Part shown: one piece after another, positions 40,575-50,132 of the stretch
How positions within the stretch are numbered: the stretch's first letter is position 1
How the letters are laid out: every line of letters starts with the position of its first letter
Origin: Catalinimonas alkaloidigena
GTDB lineage: Bacteria > Bacteroidota > Bacteroidia > Cytophagales > Flexibacteraceae
DNA: 64,000 bases
Direction of reading: 5' to 3'
Assembly (NCBI RefSeq): GCF_900100765.1
Contig: NZ_FNFO01000014.1
Span: 62,001 to 126,000, forward strand
The notes under the pieces: generated by a model
Database searches by the model: none
Told to the model about the DNA's origin: nothing
Seen by the model: the letters and a program-made list of their open reading frames with translations, nothing else
Translations under genes and position numbers: made by a program

Positions 40575-42959
40575 ATGCAACGCATCACAATCCTTTTGGT
40601 GGCGCTACTCGGTTTGTCAGCCTGGAAAGGCCCAGCCTGGAAAGGCCCAGCCTGGAAAGGCCCAGCCTGGAACGGCCCGCAGCAGGAAGCAACCGAAGAA
40701 CCCCATTCCGTACTCGATTATGTAGACCCCAACATCGGTACAGCGCACAGCCGCTGGTTTTTCTACACCCCGGCAGCGGTACCCTTCGGCATGGCCAAAT
40801 TAGGACCTTCGACCAATGGGAGTGAGGGCAACGAGCAGGGATGGGAGGCCGTAGGCTACGATGCCCGCCATACAAGTATCGAAGGGTTTGCCAATCTGCA
40901 TGAGTTTCAGGTAGGAGGCTTTCTGTTCATGGCTACGACCGGCAAGCTGCAAACGGTGCCCGGGCCGCGAGCGCATCCGGAAGAAGGCTACCGCTCCAGG
41001 TTCAACAAAGAAGACGTGCAGGCCGCTCCGGGATTTTATCAGGTAGTCCTCAAGGATTACGGCATCACCGCTGCGCTGACGGCCACCAAAAGGGTCGGCT
41101 TTCAGCAGTACACGTTTCCCGCGACGGATAGTGCCTACATCCTCCTGGATGTGGGCAACCAGTTGGGGGAGAGCGGAAAAGTCAAAGATGCCTACGTGTC
41201 GTACCGGGAGGACAATACGATTGAAGGCTGGGTGATCACCTATCCCGAATACGTGAAGAAATACCAACCCGGCGGGGAGGTACGCATGTATTTCTCCGGC
41301 CTTGTGGACAAGAAACCCACGGCAGTAGGCACGTTTTCGGGTGCCACTCAGTACGAAGGCCAGACCCGTAGAACCGGACCAGGGGCCGGTCTGTACCTGA
41401 GGTTTGAGACCCAGCCGGAGGAAGCCGTTCTCCTGAAAGTAGGCTTCTCGTACACGTCGGTAGAAAATGCCCGAAAGAACCTGGAAGCCGAAGCCCAGGA
41501 CCTGAGTTTCCAGCAGGCCAAACAGCGGGCGCAACAAACCTGGACGAACGAACTCTCGAAGATCCGCGTCAGCGGCTCCACCCCCGAGAACAAGACTAAA
41601 TTCTATACGGGCCTTTTCCATGCTTTGCTGGGCAGAGGGCTGGCCAGTGATGTGAACGGTCAGTTTCCCCAAAACGATGGCACCATCGGCCACATCCCTT
41701 TGGACGAGACGGGCACGCCTACGTATAATTTTTACAACACGGACTCGGTCTGGGGCGCTTTCTGGAACCTGACCCAACTCTGGGCGTTGGTCTGGCCCGA
41801 CTACTACAACGACTTTGTGCAAACCCAACTGGCCGTTTACAAGAATGCCGGCTGGCTGGGCGATGGCATTGCCAATTCTAAATTTGTATCCGGGGTGGGG
41901 ACCAATTTTGTAGGACTCATCATGGCTTCGGCTTACCAATGCGGAATCAGAGATTACGACGTGGAGCTGGCGTTTGAGGCGGCCTATAAGAACGAAGTCA
42001 CTTTTGCCCACCGCATCGAAGGCGCGGGCAAAACCGACCTGAAGGGGTTTGTGGAAAACGGGTACGTGGCCTACCTCCCGGGATGGAATACCAGCACGTC
42101 GGGTTCGGGATTCTCCGTGTCGCACACCCTGGAATACTGTTACAGCAGTTATGCGGTCGCACAGTTTGCCAAAGCCCTGGGAAAGAAAAAGGAGTACCAG
42201 ACGCTGATGCAGTTATCCGAAAACTGGAAAAATCTCTATGACAAAACTGCCGACTTTGTAAAACCCAAACTGCCTTCCGGCCAGTTTATCGAAGAATTCG
42301 ATCCGTACGCACCCTGGATCGGCTTTCAGGAGGGCAATGCCTGGCAATACACCTTTTATGTGCCTCACGATCCGAAAGGACTCATTGCTCACATGGGAGA
42401 AGAGAAATTTGTGCATCGGCTGGACTCCGTTTTTACCGTGTCCGAAAAAACGGAGTTCGGGGGCAAAGACATCGATGCCTTTGCGGGATTAACGTACCTC
42501 TACAACCAGGGGAACCAGCCTAACTTGCACATTCCCTGGTTGTTTAACTTCACCGATCATCCCTGGCTCACGCAGAAATGGGTGCGAGAAATTTGCAACC
42601 AATTTTATGGCACAGAAGAGATCCATGGGTACGGCTACGGTCAGGACGAAGACCAAGGGCAGCTGGGGGCATGGTACGTGATGGCCGCGATCGGCCTGTT
42701 TGATGTCAAAGGGCTGGTCGAAACAGCGCCTTCTTTTCAGTTCTCAAGTCCTCTGTTTGACCGCATTGAGATTGCGACGGGCGGCAGAGAGCCGTTGGTC
42801 ATCGAGACCAGCGGTAACGCACCGGACCACCCGTATATCCAGGCGATCCAGCTCAACGGTGCCTCGTACACCGATCGGCAAATTCCCTTAAAGACTCTGA
42901 AAAAAGGCGCTCATCTAAAATTTCACCTGGGCGCTCAGCCTAATCGTGCTCTTTACTAA
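40575..42959 (+). CDS. GH92-family alpha-mannosidase (mannan locus)
   Basis: This 794-residue enzyme has a signal peptide ending LGLSA. Just after the cleavage site is a tandem repeat of AWKGP (three copies plus AWNGP). GH92 landmarks are YVDPNIGTAHSRWFFYTPAA, an N-terminal beta-sandwich, a helical barrel (EGNAWQYTFYVPHDPKGLIAHM) and the C-terminal signature, here GQDEDQGQLGAWYVMAAIGL in place of the more usual GNEDCGQMSAWYLLNAMGF seen in the other GH92 of this window. The two enzymes therefore belong to different subgroups and probably differ in linkage. Expected role: calcium-dependent exo-cleavage of mannose in the periplasm, feeding the permease and kinase encoded upstream. Confidence 0.92.
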   Translation: MQRITILLVALLGLSAWKGPAWKGPAWKGPAWNGPQQEATEEPHSVLDYVDPNIGTAHSRWFFYTPAAVPFGMAKLGPSTNGSEGNEQGWEAVGYDARHTSIEGFANLHEFQVGGFLFMATTGKLQTVPGPRAHPEEGYRSRFNKEDVQAAPGFYQVVLKDYGITAALTATKRVGFQQYTFPATDSAYILLDVGNQLGESGKVKDAYVSYREDNTIEGWVITYPEYVKKYQPGGEVRMYFSGLVDKKPTAVGTFSGATQYEGQTRRTGPGAGLYLRFETQPEEAVLLKVGFSYTSVENARKNLEAEAQDLSFQQAKQRAQQTWTNELSKIRVSGSTPENKTKFYTGLFHALLGRGLASDVNGQFPQNDGTIGHIPLDETGTPTYNFYNTDSVWGAFWNLTQLWALVWPDYYNDFVQTQLAVYKNAGWLGDGIANSKFVSGVGTNFVGLIMASAYQCGIRDYDVELAFEAAYKNEVTFAHRIEGAGKTDLKGFVENGYVAYLPGWNTSTSGSGFSVSHTLEYCYSSYAVAQFAKALGKKKEYQTLMQLSENWKNLYDKTADFVKPKLPSGQFIEEFDPYAPWIGFQEGNAWQYTFYVPHDPKGLIAHMGEEKFVHRLDSVFTVSEKTEFGGKDIDAFAGLTYLYNQGNQPNLHIPWLFNFTDHPWLTQKWVREICNQFYGTEEIHGYGYGQDEDQGQLGAWYVMAAIGLFDVKGLVETAPSFQFSSPLFDRIEIATGGREPLVIETSGNAPDHPYIQAIQLNGASYTDRQIPLKTLKKGAHLKFHLGAQPNRALY
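40621..40680 (+). repeat. Four tandem 15-bp repeats inside the GH92 gene
   Basis: CCTGGAAAGGCCCAG occurs three times without change (40621-40665), followed by a diverged fourth unit CCTGGAACGGCCCGC. The unit is five codons, so changes in copy number keep the frame. It encodes WKGPA directly after the signal peptide. Confidence 0.95.
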
Positions 42960-42962
42960 TGC

Positions 42963-42979
42963 GAGGGGCAGCACCCCTC
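42963..42979 (+). terminator. Weak hairpin after the GH92 gene
   Basis: GAGGGG/CCCCTC with a 5-base loop, no T run. It may reduce read-through from the regulator/kinase/permease/GH92 operon into susC, which appears to have its own control site. Confidence 0.35.
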
Positions 42980-43043
42980 ACCACCACCCCTTTGTTTCAA
43001 ACCACAAACTACCATGGGAAAATAATTTTTAGTGTCTTTTAAT

Positions 43044-43061
43044 ATGTTCAAACATTTGAAC
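43044..43061. promoter_or_regulatory. Operator upstream of mannan susC, matching the GntR gene operator
   Basis: ATGTTCAAACAT (43044-43055) is the reverse complement of the core at 37703-37714. The overlapping GTTCAAACATTTGAAC (43046-43061) is itself a 7+2+7 inverted repeat. It ends 18-24 bases before the susC start. The best candidate ligand is the GntR protein encoded at 37747. Confidence 0.6.
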
Positions 43062-43078
43062 TTAATTTAAATCAACCT

Positions 43079-46000
43079 ATGCATACACTAAGACTCGTAT
43101 TTCTACTCATGTTGACCGCTGCCTCACTCCGCGTGTCAGCACAAGGCCGTACCCTTTCCGGCCAGGTCACCAGCGACGACGGCCCCTTGCCGGGAGCCAC
43201 TGTGCTGGAGAAAGGAACTGCCAACGGGACCATCACCGATCTGGAGGGGCACTTTCAATTAAGCCTCCTGTACGACAGCAGTCAGTTTGTGATCGTGTCG
43301 TACGTAGGCTTTGACGAGCAAGTCATCGACATCACGAACCAGCAGTCCAACCTGGAGGTCCACCTGCAGTACAACCTCACGGAATTGCAGGACGTGGTCG
43401 TTGTGGGATACGGCACTCAGAAAAAAGAAAACCTAACGGGGGCGGTCGGCCAGATCGACTCAAAAGCCATCCAGGGCAAGCCTGTGGTCAATGCGTACCA
43501 GGCCCTACAGGGCGAAACGCCTGGACTCGTGGTGCAACAAGGCACGTCAGAGCCGGGCACCAATCCACAGATCAACATCAGGGGGTTGAGCACCATCAAC
43601 GGAACTACGCCCCTCATTGTCGTGGACGGGGTCATCAGTTCGCTAAACAACATCAACCCCAACAACATCGCCAGCGTGAGTGTCCTCAAGGACGCCGCGT
43701 CTGCTTCTATTTACGGCTCCCGTGCTGCCAATGGCGTGATTCTGGTGACCACCAAATCGGGCGAAGCGGGCAAACCCAAGTTTACCTACAGTACGATGGT
43801 CGGCCTCCAGCAACCCACCAACTTCCCGAAAGTGGCTGACTCGTGGGAGTATGCAACCCTGCGGAACGAGGCCCTGGTCAATTCGGGCATGGCCCCGGCA
43901 TTTACGCAGCAACAGATTCTGGACTACAAGGAACATGGCCCCAATGTGTCTCACTACCGATCCTTGTTTCAGGAGTACGCCCCGCAGAGCAGCCATGACC
44001 TTTCGTTGAGCGGAGCCGATAAGGGACTCAACTACTTTATGTCGCTGGGGTATTTATCTCAAAACAGTTTGTTCAAAGGACCGGATTACGGATACAAACG
44101 CTACAATTTCCGGATCAACCTGGACAAAGAAATCAGCGATCGGTTGAAAGTAGGCGGCCGTATCTCGGCCGTTCGCAACGACATAAAAGACCATGCCTGG
44201 TTTACCGAATGGCTGATCGAACCCACCGTCAGGACGCCTCCCCTTTATAACATCGTAGATGAGAGCGGCAACTATACGCTCGTCAGTGGCAGCAACGGCA
44301 ATAGCCTGGCGCGCCTGGAAACCGGCGGGGGACGCCAGAGCCAGAACGACGAAGTGCTAGGCAACGTGAGCCTGGAATACGAAGTCGTGCCCAACCTGAA
44401 ACTTAAAGGCGTGTTGGGGGGAAACATTACCAGCAACCAGACCCATGAGTTCAGGAAGTCCATTCAGTATGCGTATCCCGGTGGGGGCGATAACCAGAAT
44501 TCGGTGTCCGAGCAGTACAGCCGGTCGCTCTACTTGAATCCCTACGTAACGGCCAATTACGTAAAGACGATTGCTGGAAAACACCGCATAGACGCACTCG
44601 TAGGTGCTTCTACCGAACGGTATCAAACCCGCTTTTTCGGCGTCACCGGCCTGGACGTGCCCGGCAACGAATTCGGGGTCATCAACAACGCCTCCGAGAT
44701 CTTGCGGAGCGGCACCACCGGCTCGGCCAACGCGTGGGCAATCAATTCCTTCTTCGGCAGGGCAGGGTATGCGTTTGCCGATAAATACCTGCTGGAAGCG
44801 AACCTGCGTTACGACGGCTCTTCACGCTTTTCTAAGGAAAATCGGTGGGGCATTTTTCCCTCAGTATCGGCGGGCTGGGTGATCAGCCAGGAATCGTTTT
44901 TCAATGCCCTGGCGAGCGTCGTCTCCTTTGCTAAAATCAGAGCCTCGTGGGGACAACTGGGCAACCAGGATATCAACGACCTGTACGGCTACCAAAGCCT
45001 GGTCGGCGTATCCAGCAACGTCTATGCCTTTGGCAACGTGGGGGTGCCGGGCGCCTACTACTCCGTATCGAACGCCAACCGGACCTGGGAAACCTCTACC
45101 ATGAAGAACCTGGGCCTTGACCTCTCTTTTTTCAGAAACCAGCTAGAGTTCACGTTCGATGTGTTTGACAACCTTACCGAAAACATCCTCCTGCAACTTC
45201 CGGTACCGGCTACCTATGGGCTGGGGCAACCCTATCAAAACGCAGGGTCCGTCAGGAACCAGGGGTGGGAAGCGTCGGTCCGGGTCCAGCAGAGCACCGG
45301 CAGTGTGCAGCATGCCCTCAGCCTCAACGTTTCCGACAACCTGAACGAAGTCGTGAACCTACAGGGGCGGGAATTCATTTCCGGCTTTGATGTGCAGAAC
45401 ATCCTGCGAGAAGGGTATCCCCTGTACTCGTACTACGCGCTCCGTTCGGACGGCTTTTTCAATTCAGCTGACGAAATCGCGGCCCATGCGACGCCCTTGT
45501 TTGCAACAAGCGTAAAACCCGGCGATATCAAATACATTGACCGAAACAGCGACGGCCAGATTGATTACGAAAACGACCGGTTCATCATAGGCAATCCGTT
45601 TCCCCGCTACACGTTCGGGGCCACCTACCGGGCCGACTGGAAAGGGCTGGATTTCTCAATTTTTGTGCAAGGGGTAGGCAAACGGCAGCAGTGGGTTCGG
45701 GGTGAGGTGGTAGAAGCGTTTCACAACAACAACGAAGGCCCCGTATTTAAGCAGCACCTGGATCGATGGACGCCGGTAAATACCGACGCAACCTACCCCC
45801 GCCTGACCGTGGGATCGGAATCGGTGAATAATGCGGCCCGGTCCGATTTCTGGATTTACGATGCACACTACCTGCGCCTAAAAAACGTGCAGATCGGCTA
45901 CACTGTGGCATCCGGGCTGCTTTCCAAAATTCACGTAAGCAACGCCAGGATTTACCTTACCGGACTCAATTTACTCACATGGAGCCCCTTCAACATCGGC

Positions 46001-46108
46001 CTGGATCCGGAGGTGAGCGCCAGCCTGAATGGCGGCGGGGCCGCCTCCAGCGGTCGGGTGTACCCGGTCAGCAGAGTGTATTCCACCGGCCTTGAGATCA
46101 CCTTTTAA
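43079..46108 (+). CDS. SusC/RagA-family TonB-linked outer membrane transporter (mannan locus)
   Basis: This 1009-residue barrel protein has a signal peptide ending RVSAQ, a carboxypeptidase-regulatory-like domain (about 28-110; ATVLEKGTANGTITDLEGH), the signature DVVVVGYGTQKKENLTGAV, a plug (about 115-225; DAASASIYGSRAANGVILVT) and the barrel ending in Phe. There is no STN domain, so control must come from elsewhere, probably the GntR site at 43044-43061. SusD follows after 11 bases. The surrounding GH92 and GH76 enzymes point to alpha-mannan oligosaccharides as ligand. Confidence 0.96.
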   Translation: MHTLRLVFLLMLTAASLRVSAQGRTLSGQVTSDDGPLPGATVLEKGTANGTITDLEGHFQLSLLYDSSQFVIVSYVGFDEQVIDITNQQSNLEVHLQYNLTELQDVVVVGYGTQKKENLTGAVGQIDSKAIQGKPVVNAYQALQGETPGLVVQQGTSEPGTNPQINIRGLSTINGTTPLIVVDGVISSLNNINPNNIASVSVLKDAASASIYGSRAANGVILVTTKSGEAGKPKFTYSTMVGLQQPTNFPKVADSWEYATLRNEALVNSGMAPAFTQQQILDYKEHGPNVSHYRSLFQEYAPQSSHDLSLSGADKGLNYFMSLGYLSQNSLFKGPDYGYKRYNFRINLDKEISDRLKVGGRISAVRNDIKDHAWFTEWLIEPTVRTPPLYNIVDESGNYTLVSGSNGNSLARLETGGGRQSQNDEVLGNVSLEYEVVPNLKLKGVLGGNITSNQTHEFRKSIQYAYPGGGDNQNSVSEQYSRSLYLNPYVTANYVKTIAGKHRIDALVGASTERYQTRFFGVTGLDVPGNEFGVINNASEILRSGTTGSANAWAINSFFGRAGYAFADKYLLEANLRYDGSSRFSKENRWGIFPSVSAGWVISQESFFNALASVVSFAKIRASWGQLGNQDINDLYGYQSLVGVSSNVYAFGNVGVPGAYYSVSNANRTWETSTMKNLGLDLSFFRNQLEFTFDVFDNLTENILLQLPVPATYGLGQPYQNAGSVRNQGWEASVRVQQSTGSVQHALSLNVSDNLNEVVNLQGREFISGFDVQNILREGYPLYSYYALRSDGFFNSADEIAAHATPLFATSVKPGDIKYIDRNSDGQIDYENDRFIIGNPFPRYTFGATYRADWKGLDFSIFVQGVGKRQQWVRGEVVEAFHNNNEGPVFKQHLDRWTPVNTDATYPRLTVGSESVNNAARSDFWIYDAHYLRLKNVQIGYTVASGLLSKIHVSNARIYLTGLNLLTWSPFNIGLDPEVSASLNGGGAASSGRVYPVSRVYSTGLEITF

Positions 46109-46119
46109 TCACAAGCGAC

Positions 46120-47694
46120 ATGAAAAAAATCACCACTTATTTTCTATGGGCCACCGGAATATTCCTGGCAGGTTGTTCAAAGCTGGACTTGGCCCCGTTG
46201 GACGCGCGCAGTGAGCTGACCTATTGGCAGACCGAGGAAGACGCCCGAATCTTTCTAAACGCGATCTATGCCGATTTGATGAGTGCAGAATCCTATTTGT
46301 TTCTGAACGCTCTTTCGGACGACGCCTACACGAAGGGCATGGAAAACTACCGAAACATCGCCAATGGCAACTACGATGCCTCGAACGGCGTGGTCACCGA
46401 CCAGTGGCGGGTGCGGTACGAAGGGATCAGACGAACGAACATCTTTTTGAGCCACATCAACGACGTTACTCAATTGTCTGAAGCAGATCGCCTGGCGTAT
46501 GGCGCACAGGCACGATTCATCCGGGCGTGGCATTACTTCTTTCTGTCGGAGTTATTCGGAGACGTCCCCCTGGTCACCGATGAGATCAGCATTGAAGAAT
46601 CGCTGGTGCTGGAGAGAATGCCGCAACGCGAGGTGATCCGCTTTGTCTATGACGAGCTGGCGCTGGCCATCAGCCATCTTCCCGAAAGCTACCCTGCCGA
46701 GCAGCGCGGGCGCATCACGCGCGACGCCGCGACCGCAGTGGCCTCACGCATACATCTGTACCAGGGCGAGTATGAGGTGGCTTCTTCGCTGGCGACCCAG
46801 GTTTTGGGCCGCTATTCCCTGTACCCGGACTACGGTACACTTTTTAAGATGCCCCATGAGGCGAACGACGAGGTGCTGTTGAGCCTGCAGTACGTGCCCG
46901 TGGATCGGGAGCACAACCTCCAATACTCGCTGATCCCGCCAAGCCAGGGAGGATATGCTAATTTTTCGCCGCTTCAGGAGCTGGTCGACAGTTACCCGAC
47001 CCTCAATGGCCTGCCCATCGACGATCCCGCCTCGGGATATGACCCGAATGCCCCGTATCAAAACCGCGACCCCCGGCTGTCGGCGACTGTTATCCACGAC
47101 AACTATCTGTGGACTACCTTCGACGGGACGCAGGTGACCCTCCGCACGGTGCCCGGTGCCGAACCCGACGGGCTCAACTTTTCTTCCAACGCAACACCGA
47201 CCGGCTACTACGTCGCTAAGTATTATGACCCCGAAGCCCGAAACCTGGTCAACTCCGGGTTGGACCTCATTCTGGTACGTTACGCCGAAGTGCTGCTCAA
47301 CTATGCCGAAGCGAAGATCGAGCTGGGAACCTTCACCGAACAAGACTGGAACCTGACGATCGGGGCCATTCGTGAACGCGCCGGCCTGACCGCGCAGGCA
47401 CTGGATTTCCCCGGCACCGATCAGGCCACCCTCCGGCGTATCGTCCGAAACGAACGAAGGGTAGAACTGGCATTCGAAGCGGGACACCGCTTCTTTGACA
47501 TCCGCCGGTGGAACACTGCCGAAGAAGTGCTCAACGGCTGGGCACACGGGATGCAAACCAACGCTTCGTCTGAAGACGGCGGGTACCATCGGGTGGATTT
47601 CAGAACCTTCGATCCTGCGAAGCACTACCTGTGGCCCATTCCGCAAAGCGAAAGAGACCTCAACGACAACCTATCACAAAACCCCAACTGGTAA
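46120..47694 (+). CDS. SusD/RagB-family glycan-binding lipoprotein (mannan locus)
   Basis: This 524-residue lipoprotein has lipobox FLAGC followed by SKLDLAPLDARSE. SusD helices (YGAQARFIRAWHYFFLSELFG) and the C-terminal region (ILVRYAEVLLNYAEAKIELG, RNERRVELAFEAGHRFFDIR) are intact. It forms the lid of the SusC transporter encoded 11 bases upstream. Its stop codon shares one base with the start of the SusE-like gene, indicating a tight operon. Confidence 0.95.
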   Translation: MKKITTYFLWATGIFLAGCSKLDLAPLDARSELTYWQTEEDARIFLNAIYADLMSAESYLFLNALSDDAYTKGMENYRNIANGNYDASNGVVTDQWRVRYEGIRRTNIFLSHINDVTQLSEADRLAYGAQARFIRAWHYFFLSELFGDVPLVTDEISIEESLVLERMPQREVIRFVYDELALAISHLPESYPAEQRGRITRDAATAVASRIHLYQGEYEVASSLATQVLGRYSLYPDYGTLFKMPHEANDEVLLSLQYVPVDREHNLQYSLIPPSQGGYANFSPLQELVDSYPTLNGLPIDDPASGYDPNAPYQNRDPRLSATVIHDNYLWTTFDGTQVTLRTVPGAEPDGLNFSSNATPTGYYVAKYYDPEARNLVNSGLDLILVRYAEVLLNYAEAKIELGTFTEQDWNLTIGAIRERAGLTAQALDFPGTDQATLRRIVRNERRVELAFEAGHRFFDIRRWNTAEEVLNGWAHGMQTNASSEDGGYHRVDFRTFDPAKHYLWPIPQSERDLNDNLSQNPNW

Positions 47695-48926
47695 TGAAAC
47701 TTATAAAAAGACCTTTTGTCGTCTGGCTGGCCCTGCTCGTTGTCTGCGCCACCGCCTGTCAGCAAGACCCGTATACTTTGGAAACCGACATTGTACAACT
47801 TGGGTCGCTGGAGGCCCCCAGCAGCAACAGTGCCATCTTGATCAATCCTGAAAAGGACAGCAGCGTGACCTTCAGCTGGTCCTCAGCCCAGGCGGCCGAC
47901 GGGGGGCTGGTGCTCTACAGGGTGCTGTTTGATGTCGAGGGAGGCGATTTTAGTCATCCGATCTATGCGCTTCCTGCCGACAACAAAGGCGGCAGGAACG
48001 CCCTTACCCTGAGTCCGGTCTACCTGAACATCATCGCTTCCAAAGCGGGCATCAAACAGCTCGAAACCGGAAAAGTGAGCTGGACCGTCGAGGCGTCCAG
48101 TGGCTACCACCTCACGCGCTATACCGAGTCGATGGATCTGGTCCTGACCCGTCCGGAAGGGCTCGCCGAATTTCCGCGCTTCATGTACATTTTTGGCGAG
48201 GCTACCGAAGCCGAACAACTTACCGAGGGCGTGGCCTTCAAAGAAATCAGCCCGGAGCTGCCCACCGACGAAATCAAGCCCGGCGTGTTTGAATCCATTA
48301 CCCTGCTCAAGGCCGGAGACTACTTCATTGCCGATGCCAATCACCCCGATTCGACGGTCCACTATTACTACCTGAACGAAGAGGGCAAACTCAGAAGCGG
48401 CCAACAGCCTACTGCATTTACGTTGCCCGAAGGGGTCTATCGGGTGCGGATGAACCTTTCGTTGGCCACCGTCACCTTCGAAGCCATGTCTGCCATCGAG
48501 TTGTACATCCTGGCGAACCAGACCACCAAAGCCACCTTGACCTACGTAGGCGACCATACGTTTCGATCCACCGAAGGCTACTTCGATTTCCTGACGACGG
48601 GTGCGCCGGAGGCTCCCGATTGGCTGGGCTGGGAAGAAGAACGATACCGGTTCAGAGTGACGATCGGAGGGCAGGAATCGTACCTGGGCAGCTACCACAA
48701 TGCAGACATGAACGGGTCGCTGGTAGAAGGTCAGCAGGTGTATAACGTACGACCCGACGGGCAGGAGCCTGCCAGTTACTATTTTACCTACTTTTTGGGC
48801 CCGGACGCAGAGTACTGGCAAGGTGCCTGGAAATTTGCGGACTCCTACAACGGTGCGCCTTTTACGGTTAGCGTGGTGTTTGATCCCAAAGCCGACCATT
48901 ACTATCACGAATTTAAACGGAACTAA
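47694..48926 (+). CDS. SusE-domain surface glycan-binding lipoprotein
   Basis: This 410-residue protein starts at ATG 47694 (TAATG overlap with SusD), with lipobox CATAC. The N-terminal SusE-type Ig-like domain (about 30-145; SNSAILINPEKDSSVTFSW, then KVSWTVEASSG) is followed by two or three beta-sandwich modules (about 155-410) like those that bind glycan in SusE/SusF. It likely sits on the cell surface and binds mannan. The GH76 gene begins four bases after its stop. Confidence 0.88.
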   Translation: MKLIKRPFVVWLALLVVCATACQQDPYTLETDIVQLGSLEAPSSNSAILINPEKDSSVTFSWSSAQAADGGLVLYRVLFDVEGGDFSHPIYALPADNKGGRNALTLSPVYLNIIASKAGIKQLETGKVSWTVEASSGYHLTRYTESMDLVLTRPEGLAEFPRFMYIFGEATEAEQLTEGVAFKEISPELPTDEIKPGVFESITLLKAGDYFIADANHPDSTVHYYYLNEEGKLRSGQQPTAFTLPEGVYRVRMNLSLATVTFEAMSAIELYILANQTTKATLTYVGDHTFRSTEGYFDFLTTGAPEAPDWLGWEEERYRFRVTIGGQESYLGSYHNADMNGSLVEGQQVYNVRPDGQEPASYYFTYFLGPDAEYWQGAWKFADSYNGAPFTVSVVFDPKADHYYHEFKRN

Positions 48927-48930
48927 GGCG

Positions 48931-50124
48931 ATGATCAAGGCTAACTTGCTGAGCGTGGGACTTACCGCGCTCCTGTACCTGTGCGGATGCAAAGAACCGG
49001 TGGACGATCAGATCAGTGTAGCGGTGAACCCAGACTCGACTCCCGTTACGGGCCCGACGCACAAAGAGAAAGCCAGGGAAGTTTACGATTTTATCCAGGC
49101 GCACTACCGGATCGGGAACCTCTACAAGGAAAATGTACCCGAACAAGCCGGAGACAACAACTATTGTTACCTCTGGCCTTACGTCGGCATGCTGACGGCC
49201 GGCAATGTGTTGTATGCACTGTACGACAATCGCGCGCTACTCGATAAAGAATTCGAGGGACTGGAGGCGTTCTACGACGATCGCGACTCGTTACCCGCCT
49301 ACCAGGCCTACCCCGTAGCGGAGACCTCGTCGGACCATTTTTACGACGACAACGGGATTGTTGCCATGGAGCTGATCGAGGCGTACCGGTTGACAAAGTC
49401 GCAGAAATTTCTGGACAGGGCGATGGCCATCACCCGCTTCATCATGTCAGGAGAAGATGACCGGATGGGAGGGGGGCTCTACTGGTTAGAATCCGTGGCG
49501 CAGCACTGCACCGCCGGCCCCAATTGCATGAAGGCGGCCAACACCAGCGCCTATGCCAGTTACGTCACCAGCGAATTGTACAAAGAGACCCGCGAGGGCA
49601 AGTACCTTTCGTTTTCGAAACGGGTCTACCACTGGCTCTACACTACCTTGCGCGACCCCTCTGACAACCTTTACTGGAACGACATCAACATCGGCACCGG
49701 TCAGGTGAATCCTACCAAATGGACTTACAATGCGGCGATGATGATCATGGCGGGCGTCAATTTGTACGAGATTACGCAGGAAGCGAAGTACCTGGAACAC
49801 GCCATTGCTACCGCGCGGTCTGCTCATGCTAAATTTACCCGGGTCACTCGCGATCGTCTGTTTTACCAGACGAACGACCCCTGGTTTAATGTAGAATTGA
49901 TGAGTGCCTTCATCAAACTAGCTGCCTACGACGCCACCGCCAAACAGTACGTAGACGTATTTATTCACAATGCTGATTACGCCTGGGAACATGCCCGCAC
50001 CTCCGACGGACATTTTTACGAGGATTGGTCGGGAAATGCGCCAGGGCGGTACTACTGGCTGTTGCATCAGGCCTGCCTGATTGAAGCGTACGGCCGGGCG
50101 GCGATCTTTAAGGGAGAGAACTAA
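48931..50124 (+). CDS. GH76-family endo-alpha-1,6-mannanase, lipoprotein
   Basis: This 397-residue protein starts at ATG 48931, with lipobox LYLCGC. The alpha/alpha-barrel carries the adjacent aspartates of the GH76 active site in SSDHFYDDNGIVAMELIEAY, and other conserved segments such as YCYLWPYVGMLTAGN and MGGGLYWLES. GH76 enzymes cut the alpha-1,6-mannan backbone of yeast-type mannan internally. The lipid anchor and place directly after SusE suggest surface cutting before SusCD import. Eight bases separate it from the isomerase gene. Confidence 0.92.
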   Translation: MIKANLLSVGLTALLYLCGCKEPVDDQISVAVNPDSTPVTGPTHKEKAREVYDFIQAHYRIGNLYKENVPEQAGDNNYCYLWPYVGMLTAGNVLYALYDNRALLDKEFEGLEAFYDDRDSLPAYQAYPVAETSSDHFYDDNGIVAMELIEAYRLTKSQKFLDRAMAITRFIMSGEDDRMGGGLYWLESVAQHCTAGPNCMKAANTSAYASYVTSELYKETREGKYLSFSKRVYHWLYTTLRDPSDNLYWNDINIGTGQVNPTKWTYNAAMMIMAGVNLYEITQEAKYLEHAIATARSAHAKFTRVTRDRLFYQTNDPWFNVELMSAFIKLAAYDATAKQYVDVFIHNADYAWEHARTSDGHFYEDWSGNAPGRYYWLLHQACLIEAYGRAAIFKGEN

Positions 50125-50132
50125 AAAACGAA

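Noticed and set aside
40621-40680. CRISPR-like direct repeats
   Set aside because: The 15-bp units are contiguous, without spacers, and are in frame inside a GH92 gene.
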